Source: Candidatus Korobacter versatilis (GTDB lineage: Bacteria > Acidobacteriota > Terriglobia > Terriglobales > Acidobacteriaceae). Taken from it: DNA of 64,000 nt. The position numbers and the translations under genes are program-made. The stretch is from the NCBI GenBank assembly GCA_016185395.1, contig JACPNR010000004.1, positions 186,001 to 250,000 of the forward strand. The letters run 5' to 3'. A model generated the notes under the pieces. That model made no database searches. It was not told where the DNA came from and saw only the letters and a program-made list of their open reading frames with translations. Below, in pieces: positions 35,926 to 44,729 of the stretch (position 1 is the first letter of the stretch; each line of letters begins with the position of its first letter).

Positions 35926-35939
35926 CGACATGAGCAGAG

Positions 35940-36287
35940 TCAGCTCTCGTCGACCTCGATATCGAGGACTTTGACCTCTTCGCCGCTCACCGCCTCGGTG
36001 TGCGGATGTCCGCACGCGGAGCAGCCGAGGTCACGGGCTGAGCCGTCGAACGTCGCGCCGCATCGCAGGCAGTGCCGGCCGACAGGCAGCAGCTTCACCA
36101 TCAGAGGCGCACCATCGGCGACCGTCCCACGCGCGGCATCAGCGAACGTGTGGTCGAGCAGCTCGAAATCGAAATGCCTGCGTCCGCCCACTGCGATGCG
36201 GACGCGACTCACATGATGCGCGGCGTTGCGATAGGCCACGCGGTCAATCGCCTCCAAGACGTGATTGGCGAGTTCGCGCTCGGTCAT
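35940..36287 (-). CDS. hypA: HypA-like nickel/zinc protein without the N-terminal Ni-binding His
   Basis: 115 residues from the ATG at 36287, the normal HypA length; a longer frame to 36326 is open. The zinc domain has the two pairs CLRC and CSAC. HypA/HybF needs Met-His-Glu at the N-terminus to bind nickel; here it reads MTERELANHVL, so His2 is replaced by Thr. No hydrogenase or urease gene is in the window. It is either a divergent accessory protein or a nonfunctional relative. Confidence 0.72.
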   Translation of the reverse strand: MTERELANHVLEAIDRVAYRNAAHHVSRVRIAVGGRRHFDFELLDHTFADAARGTVADGAPLMVKLLPVGRHCLRCGATFDGSARDLGCSACGHPHTEAVSGEEVKVLDIEVDES

Positions 36288-36426
36288 GGCGAGCCTCGGG
36301 CGAAGCGTTTGCAGCGTCCCAGGCATGAGGTAAAAAGGGAAGGCCTGTGACCACCTCCGACCCGGAGCATACTGCCGCGGATAGTCGAGGTCAACGTCTC
36401 TCCGCTGGTTTTTGTGGGCTAGCGGT

Positions 36427-36939
36427 TCAGGGTTGTTGCACGGGGCTTTCGTCGCCCGCTGGTTTGAACAATATCTCGGCGACCAGCAGCACGGCGCCGA
36501 TCACGATCGCGCTATCGGCCACGTTGAAGGCCGGCCAATGGTGACCGTCCACGTAAAAGTCGAGGAAGTCCACCACGTGGCCGGAAAGCAGCCGGTCCCA
36601 CAGATTACCGATCGCGCCGCCTAGGATGAGCGCGAGCGCGGAGCCGGTCATCGTCAGGGTGTGGCTGTTGCGCCAGAGCAATGCCGAGACCACGACCAAC
36701 GCGACCAACGAGAACATCACCAAGACCGCGACCTTCCACTCGGAGGGCGATTCGGCGAAGAGGCCGAAGGCGGCGCCGCGGTTCTGGACATGCGTCAGGC
36801 GGAAGAAATCGGGGATGACTTGGATCGTGTCGTGCAGTTCGATGCGCTGTTCGACCAGCCACTTTGTCACGCGATCGAGCACCAGCACGGCGACAGCCGT
36901 CAGGAAGTAGAGTCGGCGCATGGCATGAGGACGCGTCAT
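36427..36939 (-). CDS. lspA: Prolipoprotein signal peptidase
   Basis: 170 residues with four membrane helices. The aspartic catalytic pair is D124 ([10 protein letters not shown]) and D142 (FNVADSAIV); [10 protein letters not shown] and [10 protein letters not shown] are further family blocks. The ATG at 36939 overlaps the ileS stop (ATGA), the classical ileS-lspA arrangement. Longer upstream frames exist but would extend into ileS coding sequence. It would process the lipoproteins predicted in this window, such as the peptide-binding protein and the cupredoxin. Confidence 0.95.
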   Translation of the reverse strand: MTRPHAMRRLYFLTAVAVLVLDRVTKWLVEQRIELHDTIQVIPDFFRLTHVQNRGAAFGLFAESPSEWKVAVLVMFSLVALVVVSALLWRNSHTLTMTGSALALILGGAIGNLWDRLLSGHVVDFLDFYVDGHHWPAFNVADSAIVIGAVLLVAEILFKPAGDESPVQQP

Positions 36940-39806
36940 GAGCGGGCTCCGGTCATGGTCACGATCTCGTCGAGCGCTTCCACGCACCGCTCGCATACCG
37001 TCGGATAAGCGCTGCTCTTTCCCACCTGGATCGAATAGTTCCAACAGCGTTCGCACTTATCACCGGCAGCTTTTCTGACTTCGATCTGTAGAGCTCCGGT
37101 GCCGTTTCCAGCAGGGGATTGTTCCAGCGTGACTGCAGAAGTAATGAAGATCGGGCGCAGCCACCGCTGGTTACGCTTCAAGATCTCGAAAGTCTGGTCC
37201 GAAGCGACCAGCCGAACATCGGCCTCGAGGCTGCCACCGATCGCCTTCGCGGCGCGCGCCTCCTCCAACGCCTTGAGTACTTCCGGGCGCACGGTGAGCA
37301 ACGCCTCCCAGTCGGAACGCAGTTGGACGGCGGCCTTGTCTTCGAGCTTTCCGCCGGCCGCGTCTGCTGCTTGGATAAAACCCGCCAGGTGCACACTAGT
37401 CTCGCGTCCCTCCACGTGAGGAAGGCGTAGCCAAATCTCTTCCGCGGTGAAGCTCATCGAGGGCGCCACCAGTCGCGCCAAGGCCTCCGCGATCCGCCAG
37501 ATGGCGGTCTGTGCCGAGCGGCGCGCTTTTGAACGGCGGGCGAAGGTGTAGAGACGGTCCTTAAGCACGTCAAAGTACACGGCACTCAGGTCCACTACGC
37601 AGAAGTCCTTCACCCGGTGATAGGCCTTGTGGAAGGCGAACTCCTCGTACCAGCGAAGCACGTCCGCCGTCATGTCGGCGGTGCGTAGCAACATGTACTG
37701 GTCGAGCGGCTCCATTTCAGCCAGAGGCACGGCGTCGCGCGCGGGATCGAAACCGTCGAGGTTCCCCAGTATCCAGCGGAAGGTATTGCGGAGTTTTCGG
37801 TAATTGTCTGCGACACGCTGCATCAGCTCCTCGGATGCGTGCACGTCTTCGCGAAAATCGACCGATGCCACCCACAGACGCACGATCTCAGCGCCCAGCC
37901 GTTTCGCGATGTCCACCGGGTCGACCACGTTCCCCAACGACTTCGACATCGCGCGGCCTTGTGGGTCGAGCGTCCACCCGCTCGTCGCCACTGCGCGATA
38001 CGGTGCGTGGTCCCGCGTCCCCACGGAGTGAAGCAACGACGAATGGAACCATCCGCGATGTTGGTCGCCACCTTCGGTGTAGAGGTCCGCGGGCCAGGGA
38101 AGTCCGGGCTCGCGTCCGAGGACGGCGGCATGGCTCGCGCCCGACTCAAACCACACGTCGATGATGTCCATCTCCTTCTTGAACTGCGTACCGCTGCAGT
38201 GAGGGCACTTTGTCCCGGCGGGAAGGATCGCGGCTGCTTCCTTCGAGTACCAGGCGTCCGCACCCTCGCGGGCAAAGAGCTCCACTACCGTGCGGTAGGC
38301 AGTTTTCGATTCCAGGACCTTGCCGCAACCTTCGCAGAAGAACACCGCGATGGGTGTGCCCCAAACGCGCTGGCGAGAGATGCACCAGTCCGGGCGCGTT
38401 GCGATCATGTTCGAGATCCGTTCTTCGCCCCATGCCGGGTCCCACTTCACCTTCTTGATCTCATCAAGCGCACGCTGGCGCAGCGTCGAACCGTCGAGTG
38501 TGGCTCCCATGGAAATGAACCACTGCTCGGTTGCGCGAAAGATGACAGGTTTGTGGCAGCGCCAGCAGTGCGGATAGGAATGCTGGATCTTCTCCTCGTG
38601 CAGCAGCGCGCCGCGTGCCTTCACCAGCGCGATGATCGCCGGATTCGCGTTGAACACTTGCTGGCCGTCATACTCCGGCAAGCCGTTCCGCAGGCGGCCG
38701 GACTCGTCCACGTTGCACGTCTGGTCGAGCTTGTACCGTGCGCCGGTGTAGAAGTCGTCCGCGCCGTGCGAAGGCGCTGTGTGGACAACACCCGTCCCTT
38801 GGTCCATCATTACGTAGTCCGCCAGCACGGCGAGTATCTTGCGCTGCTCCCACGGCAGGAAGGGATGATAGAAGTGCAACCCTTCCAGCGTGCGGCCGGG
38901 GAAACGCGCGACCTCTCTTGTACCTTCCAGGCCACACCTCTCGGCCACAACCTTCGCCAGCTTGTCGGCAACGATGTAGATTTCGTTTCCCGACTCCAGC
39001 GCGACGTATTCCTCGTCAGGATGGAAGGCCACCGCCATGGATGCCGGGAGCGTCCAAGGCGTGGTCGTCCAGATGATGGTCGAAACGTTCTTGCCTTCCC
39101 AGATGCGCTTATCTGCCACCTTGGCATCGAGGGTGCGTGGGTCTGACTGCATCCGGTACTTCACCCATACGCTGGGACTGGTGTGGTCCTCGTATTCGAT
39201 CTCTGCCTCGGCAAGAGCGGTCTTATCGAAGATGCACCAGTAGACGGGCTTCAGCCCTCTGTACACCAGGCCGCGCTCGAGGAACCGGTACAAGGACTCG
39301 ACGATCACGGATTCAAACCGCGCCGACATCGTGGTGTAGGGCTCTTCCCAGTTTCCAAAGACGCCGATGCGCTTGAACTGCTCCCGCTGCAGATCGATGT
39401 ATTTCTGCGCGTAGTCGCGGCAAGCCTTGCGGACTTCGATCGCGGCCATCTCGAGCTTCTTGCGGCCGAGCGCTTCGTCCACCTTGATCTCGATGGGCAG
39501 ACCGTGGCAGTCCCATCCGGGGACGTAGGGCGCATCAAACCCGGCCATGGTCTTCGACTTCACCACGAAGTCCTTCAGGCACTTATTGAGTGCGTGGCCA
39601 AGGTGGATCGGCCCATTGGCGTACGGCGGCCCATCGTGTAACACGTAGATTGGCGCACCCCGCCGTGCATCCCGGATGCGGTCATAGAGCCGCAGCTCAT
39701 CCCACCGCGCCAGCATCGCCGGCTCGTTCTGCGGCAGATTGGCCTTCATCGGGAAGTCGGTCTTTGGCAGGTTGAGTGTCGATTTCAGGTCGAGGGGCGT
39801 GCCCAT
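36936..39806 (-). CDS. ileS: Isoleucyl-tRNA synthetase
   Basis: 956 residues. HIGH motif HLGH at 68-71 in [18 protein letters not shown] motif as MSKSL near residue 618, [10 protein letters not shown] editing-domain segment, and the C-terminal zinc motif with CERC twice. The first ATG is at 39806; the TTG one codon earlier is less likely. It is coupled to lspA by the ATGA overlap. A perfect TATAAT on this strand lies about 30 bases upstream. I saw no T-box-like leader. Confidence 0.98.
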   Translation of the reverse strand: MGTPLDLKSTLNLPKTDFPMKANLPQNEPAMLARWDELRLYDRIRDARRGAPIYVLHDGPPYANGPIHLGHALNKCLKDFVVKSKTMAGFDAPYVPGWDCHGLPIEIKVDEALGRKKLEMAAIEVRKACRDYAQKYIDLQREQFKRIGVFGNWEEPYTTMSARFESVIVESLYRFLERGLVYRGLKPVYWCIFDKTALAEAEIEYEDHTSPSVWVKYRMQSDPRTLDAKVADKRIWEGKNVSTIIWTTTPWTLPASMAVAFHPDEEYVALESGNEIYIVADKLAKVVAERCGLEGTREVARFPGRTLEGLHFYHPFLPWEQRKILAVLADYVMMDQGTGVVHTAPSHGADDFYTGARYKLDQTCNVDESGRLRNGLPEYDGQQVFNANPAIIALVKARGALLHEEKIQHSYPHCWRCHKPVIFRATEQWFISMGATLDGSTLRQRALDEIKKVKWDPAWGEERISNMIATRPDWCISRQRVWGTPIAVFFCEGCGKVLESKTAYRTVVELFAREGADAWYSKEAAAILPAGTKCPHCSGTQFKKEMDIIDVWFESGASHAAVLGREPGLPWPADLYTEGGDQHRGWFHSSLLHSVGTRDHAPYRAVATSGWTLDPQGRAMSKSLGNVVDPVDIAKRLGAEIVRLWVASVDFREDVHASEELMQRVADNYRKLRNTFRWILGNLDGFDPARDAVPLAEMEPLDQYMLLRTADMTADVLRWYEEFAFHKAYHRVKDFCVVDLSAVYFDVLKDRLYTFARRSKARRSAQTAIWRIAEALARLVAPSMSFTAEEIWLRLPHVEGRETSVHLAGFIQAADAAGGKLEDKAAVQLRSDWEALLTVRPEVLKALEEARAAKAIGGSLEADVRLVASDQTFEILKRNQRWLRPIFITSAVTLEQSPAGNGTGALQIEVRKAAGDKCERCWNYSIQVGKSSAYPTVCERCVEALDEIVTMTGARS

Positions 39807-39837
39807 CAAGACTCCGCGGTGATTTCGTTAGGTGCTC

Positions 39838-39843
39838 ATTATA
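39838..39843 (-). promoter_or_regulatory. Candidate -10 box of ileS-lspA
   Basis: TATAAT on the minus strand, 31 bases upstream of the ileS ATG. No good -35 hexamer at 16-18 bases. The 281-base gap to the tonB-like gene holds nothing else that I can support. Confidence 0.45.
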
Positions 39844-40087
39844 AAGGGTTCTTTTCGCGCATCCTATTGGCCGAAGGTGGCAACGAAAACTACTGCTGGA
39901 TGGTGTCCGAGTGGTGCCTTACTTGCATCTAATGTTGGCAGATACGGGGACACACCCCGGTGGGATGGCAACGTGAGCACCCACACGTTGGCATCCGGAT
40001 ACCAAATACAACTTGGTTCCCGCACCGGCCATCCTCTTATCGAACAGGCTCCGCGGGAGCGGGAACAGAAGGTTACCCAAAACGGCT

Positions 40088-41092
40088 ATGTCGAACTCGG
40101 TCCTAATCCCCAGGCCACAGAAAGTCGACGGTCCTCTTCCAAGACTGCTGCTGAATGAAGTCGAGCAGTCCACCTGGAAGTCGCTGGCAAACAATCTGCG
40201 GGATGTCTTCTTCCCGGAAAAACTCCCACCGCTCAAGCTCACCTCGAAGCCCGTAAGGGTCCGTGAGATCTGGGGCGAATCAAGCCACAAGAAGAGCGCC
40301 GTGGCAAGCTCCCTGATGCTGCATCTGGGCGCAGTCGTGGCCATAGTTGCGCTCACCATCCTCGGTCGTGCGGTGGTGAAACAGGTACAGAAGACAGAGA
40401 CCGTACAACTGGTCGCGCCCGACCTCTCCGAGTATCAATTACCTCTTTCGACTAAAAAGAACGACACCATCGGCGGCGGCGGTGGCGGCGGCGACCGGGA
40501 CAAGCTTCAGGCCTCAAAGGGCCGGTTGCCCAAGCTGGCGATGCAACAGATAACGCCTCCGACGGCGGTGATCCGTAATCCGAATCCGGCCCTCGCAGTC
40601 GAGCCGACCGTGGTCATACCGCCTAACGTGAAACTGCCGCAGCCGAACATCGCTGCCATGGGTGACCCGTTGGCGAAACTGGGCGGCCCGCCCTCGAACG
40701 GCACCGGCTCCGGTGGCGGGATCGGTTCCGGTAGCGGTGGCGGCGTCGGTTCAGGCGAAGGCCCAGGTGTCGGACCTGGCAAGGGCGGCGGCATCGGTGG
40801 CGGCATCTTCCGCGTGGGTGGCGGAGTCAGTGCGCCGCGTGCGTTGTTCTCTCCTGACCCGGAATATTCGGAAGAGGCCCGTAAGGCAAAGTACCAGGGC
40901 GTGGTTGTTCTTTGGCTGATCGTTGGGCCCGATGGGCGTCCACGCGATATGAAGATCGCCCGCGGGCTGGGCATGGGACTCGATCAGAAGGCCATGGAAG
41001 CCGTGCGGCAGTGGAAGTTCGAGCCCGCGATGAAAGACGGCAAGCCGGTCGCGGTGCAGATCAACGTGGAAGTAAACTTCAGGCTTTACTAG
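40088..41092 (+). CDS. TonB-family energy-transducer protein
   Basis: 334 residues from the ATG at 40088. A cytoplasmic N-terminal segment of about 70 residues, one membrane helix (72-96), a periplasmic linker with a seven-Gly run (about 140) and a Gly/Ser-rich repeat (208-245), and a C-terminal TonB domain (about 255-334: YSEEARKAKYQGVVVLWLIV ... EAVRQWKFEPAMKDGKPV). It would carry proton-motive energy to outer-membrane receptors. No exbB/exbD or receptor gene is adjacent. The long N-terminal cytosolic tail is unusual for TonB. It ends before a strong terminator. Confidence 0.9.
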   Translation: MSNSVLIPRPQKVDGPLPRLLLNEVEQSTWKSLANNLRDVFFPEKLPPLKLTSKPVRVREIWGESSHKKSAVASSLMLHLGAVVAIVALTILGRAVVKQVQKTETVQLVAPDLSEYQLPLSTKKNDTIGGGGGGGDRDKLQASKGRLPKLAMQQITPPTAVIRNPNPALAVEPTVVIPPNVKLPQPNIAAMGDPLAKLGGPPSNGTGSGGGIGSGSGGGVGSGEGPGVGPGKGGGIGGGIFRVGGGVSAPRALFSPDPEYSEEARKAKYQGVVVLWLIVGPDGRPRDMKIARGLGMGLDQKAMEAVRQWKFEPAMKDGKPVAVQINVEVNFRLY

Positions 41093-41118
41093 AAGTAGAC
41101 TAGCTAGTGGTAAGAAAA

Positions 41119-41146
41119 GGAGAGGCTAAGCGGCCTCTCCCTTTTT
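41119..41146. terminator. Bidirectional rho-independent terminator
   Basis: GGAGAGGC (41119-41126) and GCCTCTCC (41133-41140) form a perfect 8-bp stem with a 6-base loop, followed by CTTTTT on the + strand and preceded by AAGAAAA, which is a T-run on the minus strand. It separates the convergent tonB-like gene and iron-operon end. Confidence 0.85.
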
Positions 41147-41162
41147 CTTACTTGAGGAATGC

Positions 41163-42368
41163 CTAATCGCCCGCGGTGGCGGTCTTGGCGGAGCAGCACT
41201 CGCCCGCGGGGATGGGGCTGCCGTGCGGACACGTCTTGGGGTGCCCGAGGAACGCGCAAATCTTCTCGGTGGCTTCCGGCGACAGGATGTGCTCGAACTT
41301 GCAGGCCTGCTGTTCTATCTCGCTCTCATCCTCGATACGCAGCGTCTCAGTGAACAGACGCTCCGCGAGCCGATGCCGGCGGATCACGTCCGCTGCCCTC
41401 TGTCGCCCCTTGCTCGTGAACTCGACGATCGTTGCGCCGTCGCCCATCGGGGCCCCGTGCGGCCAAAGCTTCTCGTGACAACGGCTGAGCACGTCCTTGT
41501 GGTCGTGCGGCTCCGGGCCATGCGCCTGCGCCGTCACCAGTCCCAGCTGGGCCATCTTTTCGACGGCGATGCTCACCGGAAGCGCCCCTTCCACGTCCAT
41601 GCGGCCGATCTCCGCCGGCTCACCGTTCTCATGCAGGATCCACATTTCCTCGAGGACTTCGTCAATCTGCTGGTCATCGGCCATTGCGAACGTCTCGCTG
41701 GTGGTAATGCGGCCATGGTGGAGTTCAACGCGACGGTCGGCGAGACGTGCGACCACCGGATCGTGCGTCACCATCACAATGGTGCGGCCCTGCTGGTGGA
41801 GGTCTCGAAGTAGCCGCAGCACGATCTCTTCGTTAGCGGCATCAAGGTTGCCGGTCGGCTCGTCGGCCAGGACGATCTTTGGGTCATTGATGAGTGCACG
41901 CGCGATGCATACCCGCTGCTGCTCGCCGCCCGAAAGGTGCGCGGGCAGGTGGTTGGCGCGCTCCTGCAGCCCAACGCGAGCCAAAGCCGCCAGCGCTTCC
42001 TTCTCGTCCGTCATACTGTGGAAATACTGCGCCAGCATGATGTTTTCGAGCGCGGTGAGATGCGGGATGAGATGGAATTGCTGAAAGATGAAGCCAATCT
42101 TCTCCGCGCGAAACCGGGGCATCGCGTCCGCAGGCAGCGCCCCCACCTCCTCTCCTTCGATATGGATCTCGCCGGTGGTCTGGCGGTCGAGGCAGCCGAT
42201 GAGGTTCGCGAGCGTTGATTTACCAGATCCCGATGGCCCCATCACCGCCAGCCACTCCCCATCGGCAATGCTCAAGCTTACATCGTCGAGTGCGCGCACG
42301 GCAGCCGCATCCTGCCCATTCTTGGCCGGGTAGATCTTGGTCACGCCTTTCAGTTCGATCGCCATCAT
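41163..42368 (-). CDS. ABC transporter ATPase fused to a DtxR/MntR-family metalloregulator
   Basis: 401 residues in one unbroken frame. Residues 3-225 are a LolD/MacB-type ABC ATPase: Walker A GPSGSGKST (44-52), Q-loop 96-97, signature LSGGEQ (145-150), Walker B ending D169-E170, H202. Residues about 231-401 are a DtxR-type regulator: winged helix (about 235-325) with a His/Cys-rich insertion near 283-305, dimerisation helices (RRHRLAERLFTETL, 330-343), the metal motif C356-x2-E359-H360, and GHPKTCPHGSPIP (375-387). The ATG overlaps the permease stop (ATGA). Both halves look intact. It is the last gene of the FTR1-FtsX-FtsX iron operon, and may sense metal as well as power transport. Confidence 0.9.
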   Translation of the reverse strand: MMAIELKGVTKIYPAKNGQDAAAVRALDDVSLSIADGEWLAVMGPSGSGKSTLANLIGCLDRQTTGEIHIEGEEVGALPADAMPRFRAEKIGFIFQQFHLIPHLTALENIMLAQYFHSMTDEKEALAALARVGLQERANHLPAHLSGGEQQRVCIARALINDPKIVLADEPTGNLDAANEEIVLRLLRDLHQQGRTIVMVTHDPVVARLADRRVELHHGRITTSETFAMADDQQIDEVLEEMWILHENGEPAEIGRMDVEGALPVSIAVEKMAQLGLVTAQAHGPEPHDHKDVLSRCHEKLWPHGAPMGDGATIVEFTSKGRQRAADVIRRHRLAERLFTETLRIEDESEIEQQACKFEHILSPEATEKICAFLGHPKTCPHGSPIPAGECCSAKTATAGD

Positions 42369-43462
42369 TCTCCGCGCAACAACGCCGCGGGCTGTGCCCT
42401 TCCGAGCAAGACCATTGGAAGCGCTGCCGCAATCGCTGCTACTAGCAGTGTACCGGCAAGCACCATTGGCAGCACGCTCCACCGCGGCGTGACTGCCGAC
42501 TGGAAGTTCACCTGTCCGATCCATGCGGATAGTCCCATGCCGAGCAGCATTCCAACCACGCACCCGATGGACGCAAACATGGAAATCTCAGCCAGAAAAA
42601 GCACATGCACCATGCCACGCGTCGCGCCCAGGGCGCGCATCACCGCGAAATCCTTGCGCCGGTCGAGGACGGAAGTGGTCAACGTTGCGAGCAAGCACAT
42701 GGTCGCGAGCAGGATCACCACTACCAACGCCCCCAAGAGCACGCCGCGCGTCTTACCCAGGACGTTCGCTTCCGCTTCCACGATTTGGCGCACAGGCTCG
42801 ACCCGCGCGCCGGGAACCATCGCTCGCAACCGTGCGGCGACACGCTCGACCTCCGCGGCGCTGCCTGGTACTGCAATCTCCAGCACGTTCGGCTGCAAGC
42901 TCGTCCATTGCATTAAGTCGGCCAACGAAAGATAGACGCGGCTGTCTTCATCGCCGCCCGTCTGCAGGGTGCCAGCAACTTCAACGTGGTGCGGCTTTCC
43001 GCCATAATTCAGGTCGAAGCCCGCACCATTGTGCGAAAGGTTCTTCCGTGCCCGAATACCCACCAGCGCCTCGCCGGGACGCTGTGGCCATGCGCTCACG
43101 CTCCACCATCCGTCGAGTCGCTTGGCCCGCGCGAAGTCAGTCGCGGCCACGATCACCGAAGACTGGTCGCTCGCTTTCGCTACGGCGTAGACGAACGGCG
43201 CGGCCACACTCCCGGCCGGCAAGCTCGCCTCGACCTGTTGCAGGGTTTCGGGCGCGAATCCGTCCGGTGTGCTCATGACGACATTGGCGCCATACCTGCG
43301 GAACTCCGTGTGCAGTTTCGCATCCAGGTCGGAATAGAGATTGAGAAGCGCAGTGGAAACGCCCGCCGCCACCACCACGGCGACCATCGCAAGCACGCTG
43401 CGCGAGCGGTCTCGCAACGCAGAACGCAGCATCATGCGGAAGAACATCCTCCGGCGAGTCAA
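42365..43462 (-). CDS. FtsX/MacB-type ABC permease (second)
   Basis: 365 residues. One N-terminal helix (about 20-45), a periplasmic domain (about 48-235) with a GANVVMSTPDG start, then three C-terminal helices, the last preceded by VTPRWSVLP. Partner of the following ATPase-regulator, sharing an overlapping stop-start with it and with the preceding permease. It is homologous in design to the other permease gene but clearly diverged, so the transporter is probably a heterodimer. Substrate not readable from sequence. Confidence 0.9.
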   Translation of the reverse strand: MTRRRMFFRMMLRSALRDRSRSVLAMVAVVVAAGVSTALLNLYSDLDAKLHTEFRRYGANVVMSTPDGFAPETLQQVEASLPAGSVAAPFVYAVAKASDQSSVIVAATDFARAKRLDGWWSVSAWPQRPGEALVGIRARKNLSHNGAGFDLNYGGKPHHVEVAGTLQTGGDEDSRVYLSLADLMQWTSLQPNVLEIAVPGSAAEVERVAARLRAMVPGARVEPVRQIVEAEANVLGKTRGVLLGALVVVILLATMCLLATLTTSVLDRRKDFAVMRALGATRGMVHVLFLAEISMFASIGCVVGMLLGMGLSAWIGQVNFQSAVTPRWSVLPMVLAGTLLVAAIAAALPMVLLGRAQPAALLRGE

Positions 43463-44727
43463 GCGTCACCTCGCAGCACCATCGCCGGCTCGAAGGCCAC
43501 CCCGCGCCGGATGGCCGCAGCACTCGCACCGCAGGTCACCAGGATTGCAAGCGCCACGACAAGAGGGAAGAGCACCGGCTGTACAGCCACGCTCGTGCCG
43601 AAGATCGCACGGCTGATCTGCTGCGCCAGCAATGCGCCGCCCGCAAATCCGAGAGCACCTCCTGCCAGCGCCAGCACTCCGGCCTCGGTGTAGAACACGG
43701 CCGCGATCATCCCGTTCGGCGCCCCCAGCGCCTTCATCAGGCCGACTTCCTTCTTGCGCTCGAGGATTGCGGTCGCCATCGCTGCCGCCACGGCCAGCGC
43801 GCTTGCGAACAGCGCCGCGAGCGTGACCAGCAGCATGAGGCCACGGATGCGGCCGAGGACCGCGCCTTCGTTCTGCGCCACCTGGCGTATCTGTTCTGCT
43901 TGCGCGCCGGGCAGCGCCTCTCGTAGCTGGAAGGCGATTGAATTCGCGTACGGCGAGCAATACCAGCGATCGCGGTCCGCAGGATTCATCGCCCCGGGAT
44001 CGCGGCGGGCGAAAGCGTCTTCCGGCTTGGTGAGCGCGCTGACAAGCACACGCCGGACGGCATTTGGGCGACCCGCAATCTCCTGTACCAGTGCTAGCGG
44101 CGCGACGACCGCATCGTCTTCCGCGGCCCCGGTATCGAGCATTCCGGTGACGCGGAGGCGGCGACCTGAAAGCGTGATGAACTCCCCCGTTCGCGTCCCG
44201 AGCGTTGCTGCGAGGCGCCGCCCTATCAGGACGTCGTCCCGGCCATCGTCGGCCGGCCATGCACCCGTCACCCGCCACCAGGGATGTGTCTTCGTCACCC
44301 CGGTCGTAAAGTCGTCGTTGGAAAGCTGTATGCGCTTGTCGAAATAAGTCCCGATGAGCTCGACGTTACGCTGCTGAGTGCCCGTGCTCACTTCCACCGG
44401 TACTTGCAGGAAGGGTGCATAGCCAACGATGTTGTGCCGCCAGAAGATCTGCTTGATCTTCCACAGCTCGCGCTCGTCGAGGTAGGCGCCTGCCGTGCTC
44501 GGCTTGAGGTTCACGCCTCCGATCCGGACATCGAGGGTGTCCTCTTGCGGATAGACCGCGATATTCGCGCCGTAGCCGCGCAGCTCGCGGCTGATCTTGT
44601 CCCCAATGTCGCTCGCGACCACCAGCATGGCAGTTGTGACTGCCGTACCCAGCGCGACGGCCGTGGCGGCCAGCAGCTTGCGCCGCCGTTGGCGCAGGAA
44701 AGATTGGTAGACCAGGCGAACGAACAT
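43459..44727 (-). CDS. FtsX/MacB-type ABC permease (first)
   Basis: 422 residues with an N-terminal helix (about 15-40), a large periplasmic domain (about 45-300; GYGANIAVYPQ at its start) and three C-terminal helices with the FtsX signature KKEVGLMKALGAPNG. Begins two bases after the FTR1-DUF2318 stop and overlaps the next permease ATG. A paralogous pair of FtsX permeases next to FTR1 is the layout of the Campylobacter Cj1661-Cj1662 proteins. Confidence 0.9.
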   Translation of the reverse strand: MFVRLVYQSFLRQRRRKLLAATAVALGTAVTTAMLVVASDIGDKISRELRGYGANIAVYPQEDTLDVRIGGVNLKPSTAGAYLDERELWKIKQIFWRHNIVGYAPFLQVPVEVSTGTQQRNVELIGTYFDKRIQLSNDDFTTGVTKTHPWWRVTGAWPADDGRDDVLIGRRLAATLGTRTGEFITLSGRRLRVTGMLDTGAAEDDAVVAPLALVQEIAGRPNAVRRVLVSALTKPEDAFARRDPGAMNPADRDRWYCSPYANSIAFQLREALPGAQAEQIRQVAQNEGAVLGRIRGLMLLVTLAALFASALAVAAAMATAILERKKEVGLMKALGAPNGMIAAVFYTEAGVLALAGGALGFAGGALLAQQISRAIFGTSVAVQPVLFPLVVALAILVTCGASAAAIRRGVAFEPAMVLRGDA

Positions 44728-44729
44728 GG

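Noticed and set aside
37839-39146. 435-codon + strand frame opposite ileS
   Set aside because: It mirrors the ileS coding strand in a GC-rich genome, has Arg/His-rich composition and no domain.
39807-40087. T-box or other riboswitch ahead of ileS
   Set aside because: No specifier loop, T-box sequence or stable terminator/antiterminator pair found; only a -10 box.
42369-42563. Upstream extension of the ABC-DtxR fusion frame (65 codons)
   Set aside because: It overlaps the permease coding end in another frame; the ATG at 42368 with the ATGA overlap and the usual ATPase N-terminus is better.
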